From contig QIKG01000134.1 of the NCBI GenBank assembly GCA_003232965.1, positions 1-8,685 of the forward strand: a stretch of 8,685 nt of DNA, read 5' to 3'. Below, piece after piece: positions 7,301-8,685 of the stretch. Origin of the DNA: Oceanospirillales bacterium. GTDB taxonomy: Bacteria > Pseudomonadota > Gammaproteobacteria > Xanthomonadales > SZUA-36. Under the pieces are notes generated by a model, which had not been told where the DNA came from, searched no databases, and saw nothing but the letters and a program-made list of their open reading frames with translations. The translations under genes and the position numbers were made by a program. Within the stretch, counting starts at the first letter, position 1; each line of letters opens with the position of its first letter.

Positions 7301-8131
7301 GGCGAGCCGCCCTACACTTACAGTTTGGACCGGGATACCTTCAGTTGCGCTGACCTGGGAGTACAGCAGTTACAACTTACAGTTACCGATGACAACGGCA
7401 CTGATGATACCTGCCCGCTGAGCTTAACCATTACTGATGATGGTTCAAGTTGCCCCTATACTATTGGTGGGTCAGTTACCGGCCTTGCCGGTGATGGGTT
7501 GGTATTGCAAAACAATTTGGGTGATGACCTCAGTATTGCCGCAAATGGAAGCTTTGTCTTTACGGCAACCCAGGTGGGGGGTGCAAACTATTCAATTAGT
7601 GTGTTGAGCAACCCCACTGGGCTTAGTCAGACCTGCGCAGTTACTAATGAGACTGGCACTATGGCAGCTGCTAATGTGACTGATGTACTGGTGAGCTGTA
7701 CTACCGACTCTTTCACAGTATCTGGCAACCTCGTTGGTTTGAATCAGGACAATATCATCGTTTTGCAAAATAACGGCACTGATGATCTCACTCTTACCAG
7801 CAACGGCCCGTACAACTTCAACACCCCGATTCCGGATGGCAGTAACTACCTAGTATCGTTGTTATCGTTTGAAATTGGGCATGGGGCAGCACAAACAACT
7901 GCTGCGGGTAAAGGCCAGATCAAACCAACTGCCGGGCTCAGGCCAGCTCAAGATTGTATGGTCACCAGTGGAGCCGGAGTGCTGGCAGGCTCCAATGTTG
8001 TGGATGTTCAGGTAAGTTGTACAACTTTGCCATTTCCAACCATTCCCACAAATAGCAAACTAGGGTTGCTGTTGTTAATTCTCGCCATGTTTGCCATTTT
8101 CGGTTGGCAGCGACGGCACTTTAACCTTTAG
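4268..8131 (+). CDS. Large secreted Cys-rich repeat surface protein with IPTL-CTERM-like anchor
   Basis: Not a protein I can name; the parts suggest an exported, surface-held protein of unknown function. With the start at 4268 it has 1287 residues; the frame is open from an ATG at 4130 (1333 residues). A signal peptide covers 1-38 (basic start, a run of leucines, ALA before GVDV) with no lipobox cysteine. Residues 107-502 form eight tandem four-cysteine repeats with CxxC and HNPLL signatures. Residues 503-985 lack cysteine entirely and match nothing I recognise; they look beta-rich and acidic. Residues 986-1058 resemble HYR/PKD-like beta domains (SLDAQGQ, FSCADLG, LQLTVTDDNG). Two beta repeats follow at 1064-1145 and 1149-1252 (GGSVTGL, LVLQNN, VLVSC). 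The tail has IPTNSKLG, a leucine-rich helix and RRH, as in IPTL-CTERM sorting signals. It lies downstream of a sensor-regulator in the same orientation, so it may be a regulated target. An adhesin or ligand-binding role is possible but unproven. Confidence 0.9.
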   Translation: MIVFRKSMIQHLRQSVSASIIALQTTLILLLLSSSALAGVDVLSVETDTEFSIEGASLWGPDGSGRQLSPFKEDLFDIVETGVLDSVTGVDLSATTADYQGEPILICAAGTFPSVVIDGFQLGDFFTPPSIEIGTGCYSCPEGYIQNPLLPANVEGVCFQIGRVARARLEGEAQFLCPTGQFINAGLSGCYGCPSGYDHNPLLPVDTPGVCTDNTTANWDKDIGCEGAEFPDTLLQGCYTCSAGEDHNPLLPVNTPGVCSNNTTANDAGSLSCPSGYPWRTDILSCARCSSGFSYVGLGVCNRGGLLGEYRDASTRALSCDSGEFFAETRCWRCPSGYSHNPLLSVRTSGVCFINDTADYEHAYGCEGDSFDGLNGSCYDCSGGYTHNPLLAISTPGVCFRPDTAARQGDINFVCPLGEFYDPISNRCASCATDYKHNPLFPADIPGVCFTTNDIVADFQDDVALEGCDAGEFFDLVTGSCYSCPAGSEWNPTAGVDEVGACIGLELVDRGTGDFDMGMELDYDFKYQVGVSGGMIVDEGSVDVAYSATVTVEINTTATPGRYRISTNQNQPTTELSMSSTFPSVEMFYDNYMNNYSTVAVRVFYPKLGDLGWEQEVDEIPLWDTTSGGEHNLGYYMLDTSTPELEQIAEETPIVNFSVGVGGLGLDILGFDMAGLISDGLLPPDLFSFPAVPGVGMFDPPLELTQNLFGNGVVGDVLLELGLTTFDMDTPARVDPVYQGEYNESTQPPVSSHISQQLIAGSRTGIEFGALNSGFKDPDVLRVDIDVDGLVALSTGYAVGKKVAVPSPVPLVDYWSLSVSALDLDIGTVFHFAKDLRFEPNLETILTFSQTVEIETAPGSNEFESVTSKRVRLGDEYEIIHPGGQLYIDTSYSLSENQFTNDTDLMLSPILEGEVLSAQLKVLGVPRTLLPKATLVLLSADLWPEPIKIVDLGPYGDDPEITQYQMEFADVPGSQLAIVFGPVAECQDGVLSLDAQGQVVANAEDYYTGSPGEPPYTYSLDRDTFSCADLGVQQLQLTVTDDNGTDDTCPLSLTITDDGSSCPYTIGGSVTGLAGDGLVLQNNLGDDLSIAANGSFVFTATQVGGANYSISVLSNPTGLSQTCAVTNETGTMAAANVTDVLVSCTTDSFTVSGNLVGLNQDNIIVLQNNGTDDLTLTSNGPYNFNTPIPDGSNYLVSLLSFEIGHGAAQTTAAGKGQIKPTAGLRPAQDCMVTSGAGVLAGSNVVDVQVSCTTLPFPTIPTNSKLGLLLLILAMFAIFGWQRRHFNL
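4586..5773 (+). repeat. Eight tandem four-cysteine protein repeats (CxxC / HNPLL type)
   Basis: The fourth cysteines fall at residues 158, 211, 259, 301, 352, 399, 449 and 502, a period of about 42-53 residues. Each unit has one cysteine near CxxGEF, a CxxC pair in [G/S]CYxCPxGY, then HNPLLPV and TPGVC; a TA motif often follows. First-to-fourth cysteine spans are 107-158, 177-211, 225-259, 273-301, 320-352, 366-399, 415-449 and 468-502. Unit 4 is shortened and lacks HNPLL, unit 1 has QNPLL, and unit 8 has WNP. All 32 cysteines are kept, which suggests two disulfides per unit in the oxidising periplasm or outside. The CxxCPxG part recalls ephrin-receptor-like/GCC2-GCC3 modules, but the HNPLL part does not, so I leave the family unnamed. 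Confidence 0.9.
7223..7441 (+). other. HYR/PKD-like beta-sandwich domain region
   Basis: Residues 986-1058 contain SLDAQGQVV, a Y-rich middle, DTFSCADLG, LQLTVTDDNG and CPLSLTITDD. This resembles the extracellular domains in which a C...SLDxxG start is followed by a SCxDLG and TVTDxxGN core. Cysteines at 986, 1027 and 1049, with 1062 just after, make an even set. Such modules are usually spacers or adhesion domains in secreted proteins. Confidence 0.65.
7457..8023 (+). repeat. Two tandem 'LVLQNN' beta repeats
   Basis: Copy A (residues 1064-1145) and copy B (1149-1252) share the pattern [T/S]xGGxVxGL, LQNN, DDLxxxxNGxxxF, GxNYxxSxLS, then C, a G-rich stretch, NVxDVxVSCTT. Each copy has two cysteines, probably one disulfide. 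This repeat is familiar from proteobacterial surface proteins that end in IPTL-CTERM tails, and here it sits right before such a tail. Copy B is longer because of an insertion just before its first cysteine. Confidence 0.8.
7896..7952 (+). repeat. Imperfect short tandem duplication inside the second VLQNN repeat
   Basis: Two adjacent units, 7896-7925 and 7926-7952, both begin CAACTGC and carry GGCCAG[A/C]TCAA (7913-7923 and 7941-7951). They encode TAAGKGQIKP and TAGLRPAQD. The stretch replaces the short turn seen in copy A (NPTGLSQTC) with a loop some twenty residues longer. The reading frame is kept although the units differ by a few bases in length. Confidence 0.6.
8030..8128 (+). other. 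IPTL-CTERM-like C-terminal sorting/anchor segment
   Basis: The last 33 or so residues contain IPTNSKLG (I1259-P1260-T1261), a hydrophobic helix rich in leucine (LLLLILAMFAIFGW) and a basic end (QRRHFNL). This tripartite form matches IPTL-CTERM, a PEP-CTERM-like signal thought to be processed by a dedicated exosortase. The usual L-S-E-W after IPT is changed to N-S-K-L, so it is a divergent member. No sortase gene is visible in the window. Confidence 0.75.
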
Positions 8132-8350
8132 ATAAATCCCACAATCCCCAGATAGAAACACGGATGCTGCACACGCTATTGATTCCACAGCAAAACGAAA
8201 AATAACCGCCGAACCTCGGCAATTGCTCCTGCATTGCCCTACTACCGTCCATCCATGGACATATATGGGTGCGACTCATATTTTTCATTTCACTGTGAAA
8301 CCAATATCATGCACACCATATCGCGCCTCTATCTGGGGATTGTGGGAATC
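8132..8350. other. Non-coding stretch after the secreted protein gene
   Basis: I see no credible gene in this stretch. Short open frames starting near 8223 and 8234 on the + strand have no ribosome site and run across the terminator. There are two small hairpins: GCCGA-ACC-TCGGC (8208-8220) and TTTCAC-T-GTGAAA (8288-8300). Read on the - strand, the first is followed by GGTTATTTTTCG and could be a weak terminator for transcripts coming from the right. The stretch may be the 3' UTR of the gene upstream or a small RNA. Confidence 0.5.
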
Positions 8351-8383
8351 AGGCCTGGGTACTCAGCCCAGGTCTTTTCTTCT
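8351..8383 (+). terminator. Rho-independent terminator
   Basis: The arms AGGCCTGGG (8351-8359) and CCCAGGTCT (8367-8375) pair over nine positions with a single G-U wobble. They enclose a seven-base loop (TACTCAG) and are followed by a T-rich tail, TTTTCTTCT. Form and strand fit an intrinsic terminator for transcripts from the left. It lies about 220 bases after the stop codon of the secreted protein gene, so that message has a long 3' UTR or a separate short transcript ends here. Confidence 0.88.
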
Positions 8384-8411
8384 AACAGGCGCGTTTCTAA
8401 CCCATCTCCGG

Positions 8412-8417
8412 TACAAT
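8412..8417 (+). promoter_or_regulatory. Possible -10 box downstream of the terminator
   Basis: TACAAT matches five of six positions of the sigma-70 -10 consensus and stands just after the terminator, where a new unit could begin. I find no convincing -35 box at 16-18 bases. No gene starts before the window ends. Weak call. Confidence 0.2.
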
Positions 8418-8451
8418 TTGCGCCCTTGATCGAATAAACGGGGGTTCTGAT

Positions 8452-8523
8452 ACGTAGTAAAGTTCTCAACAAAGAAAGCCCTAGCCATCCCAAGCGCTCG
8501 TGGGCATAAATGCCCACCCTACC
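8452..8523 (-). repeat. Partial REPIN-like unit (half element)
   Basis: This stretch begins with GTAAAGTTCTCAACAAAG (8457-8474) and ends with a REP palindrome facing left (8499-8523). It aligns along its length with 8577-8646, sharing the GTAAAG, CAACAAAGAAA, CCAAGC and TCGT landmarks. Its left neighbour (8430-8455) carries no matching palindrome, so it looks like a unit that lost its left REP. Confidence 0.7.
8499..8523 (-). repeat. REP palindrome 1 (reverse orientation)
   Basis: The core GTGGGCATAAATGCCCAC forms an eight-base perfect stem with only AA between the arms, and CCTACC follows. Read on the - strand it starts GGTAGG, giving the GTAG tetranucleotide that precedes REP hairpins. It is a 24-of-25 inverted match to the palindrome at 8555-8579. 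Confidence 0.85.
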
Positions 8524-8554
8524 AAAATTTAACCCACCAGCACCACGAACCCCC

Positions 8555-8579
8555 GGTAGGGTGGGCATTCATGCCCACG
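8555..8579 (+). repeat. REP palindrome 2 (forward orientation)
   Basis: GGTAGG is followed by GTGGGCATTCATGCCCAC, an eight-base perfect stem. The GTAG at 8556-8559 sits 5' of the hairpin, as in REP elements mobilised by REP-associated tyrosine transposases. It is the left end of a REPIN-like unit that closes at 8646. Confidence 0.85.
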
Positions 8580-8646
8580 CGTAAAGCTCCCAACAAAGAA
8601 AAACCCCAACCACCACCAAGCTCGTTGGCATTTATGCCCACCCAAC
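8556..8646. mobile_element. REPIN-like element (two inverted REPs plus spacer)
   Basis: A forward REP (8555-8579) and a reverse REP (8622-8646) enclose a spacer rich in C and A (8580-8621). The outer ends read GTAG on the left and CAAC on the right, where CTAC would be the intact partner, so the right end has decayed. About 91 bases is a plausible size for a non-autonomous REPIN. The transposase that would move it is not in the window. Confidence 0.7.
8622..8646 (-). repeat. REP palindrome 3 (degenerate, reverse orientation)
   Basis: GTTGGCATTTATGCCCAC has one mismatch in the eight-base stem and ends in CCAAC instead of CCTAC. It corresponds position by position to the palindrome at 8499-8523. 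The mismatch and the altered tetranucleotide suggest an older or inactivated copy. Confidence 0.75.
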
Positions 8647-8685
8647 AATCAGATACAGGTATGATATCGCTACTATGTGGAAATC
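8647..8685. other. Right edge, no feature seen
   Basis: The 39 bases after the last REP contain no start codon with a ribosome site, no palindrome and no continuing frame that I can support. The next gene must lie beyond the edge. Confidence 0.4.

Noticed and set aside
8208..8220. GCCGA-ACC-TCGGC hairpin as the + strand terminator of the secreted protein gene
   Set aside because: The stem has only five pairs and no T-run follows on the + strand; the hairpin at 8351-8383 is far stronger.
8262..8290. tRNA-like T-arm around GGGTGCGACTC
   Set aside because: The TTCGA core is absent and no acceptor, D or anticodon arms can be drawn around it.
8223..8437. Two short + strand frames after the secreted protein gene
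   Set aside because: They overlap each other in different frames, run through the terminator hairpin and have no ribosome site or coding-like composition.
8329..8568. 79-residue frame on the - strand
   Set aside because: It is made of the terminator and REP palindromes read in reverse, so its length is a by-product of repeat sequence.
8457..8646. CRISPR array
   Set aside because: The repeats alternate in orientation, differ in sequence, and are only two or three with similar spacers. REP/REPIN structure explains them better.

Overview
The window holds two large genes on the + strand, followed by a non-coding tail rich in palindromic repeats. It looks chromosomal and bacterial. The best guess is a gammaproteobacterium, possibly marine or of the Cellvibrio/Alteromonas kind. 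This rests on three things: an IPTL-CTERM-like protein tail together with the 'GGxVxGLxGxGLVLQNN' repeats common in proteobacterial surface proteins, REP/REPIN-type palindromes beginning with GTAG, and balanced base composition (judged by eye, not counted). No marker gene is present, so the taxonomy is inference.

Region 1 (1-3992) is a hybrid two-component regulator cut by the left edge. A periplasmic beta-propeller and Y_Y_Y sensor is followed by one membrane helix, a complete histidine kinase, a receiver and an AraC-type DNA-binding domain, all in one chain. Every catalytic motif is intact. The design is best known from Bacteroidetes polysaccharide-utilisation loci.

Region 2 (3993-4267) is an intergenic region with palindromes and only weak promoter-like matches. 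It is a reasonable place for an operator of the second gene.

Region 3 (4268-8131) encodes a secreted protein of about 1287 residues. In order it has a signal peptide, eight tandem four-cysteine repeats with an HNPLL signature, a cysteine-free stretch of about 480 residues that I do not recognise, an HYR/PKD-like beta domain, two 'VLQNN' beta repeats, and a divergent IPTL-CTERM-like C-terminal anchor. The tracked open frame begins earlier, at 4130, but the signal peptide and a Shine-Dalgarno support 4268.

Region 4 (8132-8685) has no convincing gene. It holds a strong rho-independent terminator at 8351-8383, about 220 bases after the stop codon, and then three REP palindromes arranged as one complete and one half REPIN-like unit (8452-8646).

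The simplest reading of how the genes work together is that the membrane sensor-regulator detects an extracellular ligand, perhaps a glycan, and controls the neighbouring surface protein. Only adjacency and shared orientation support this.
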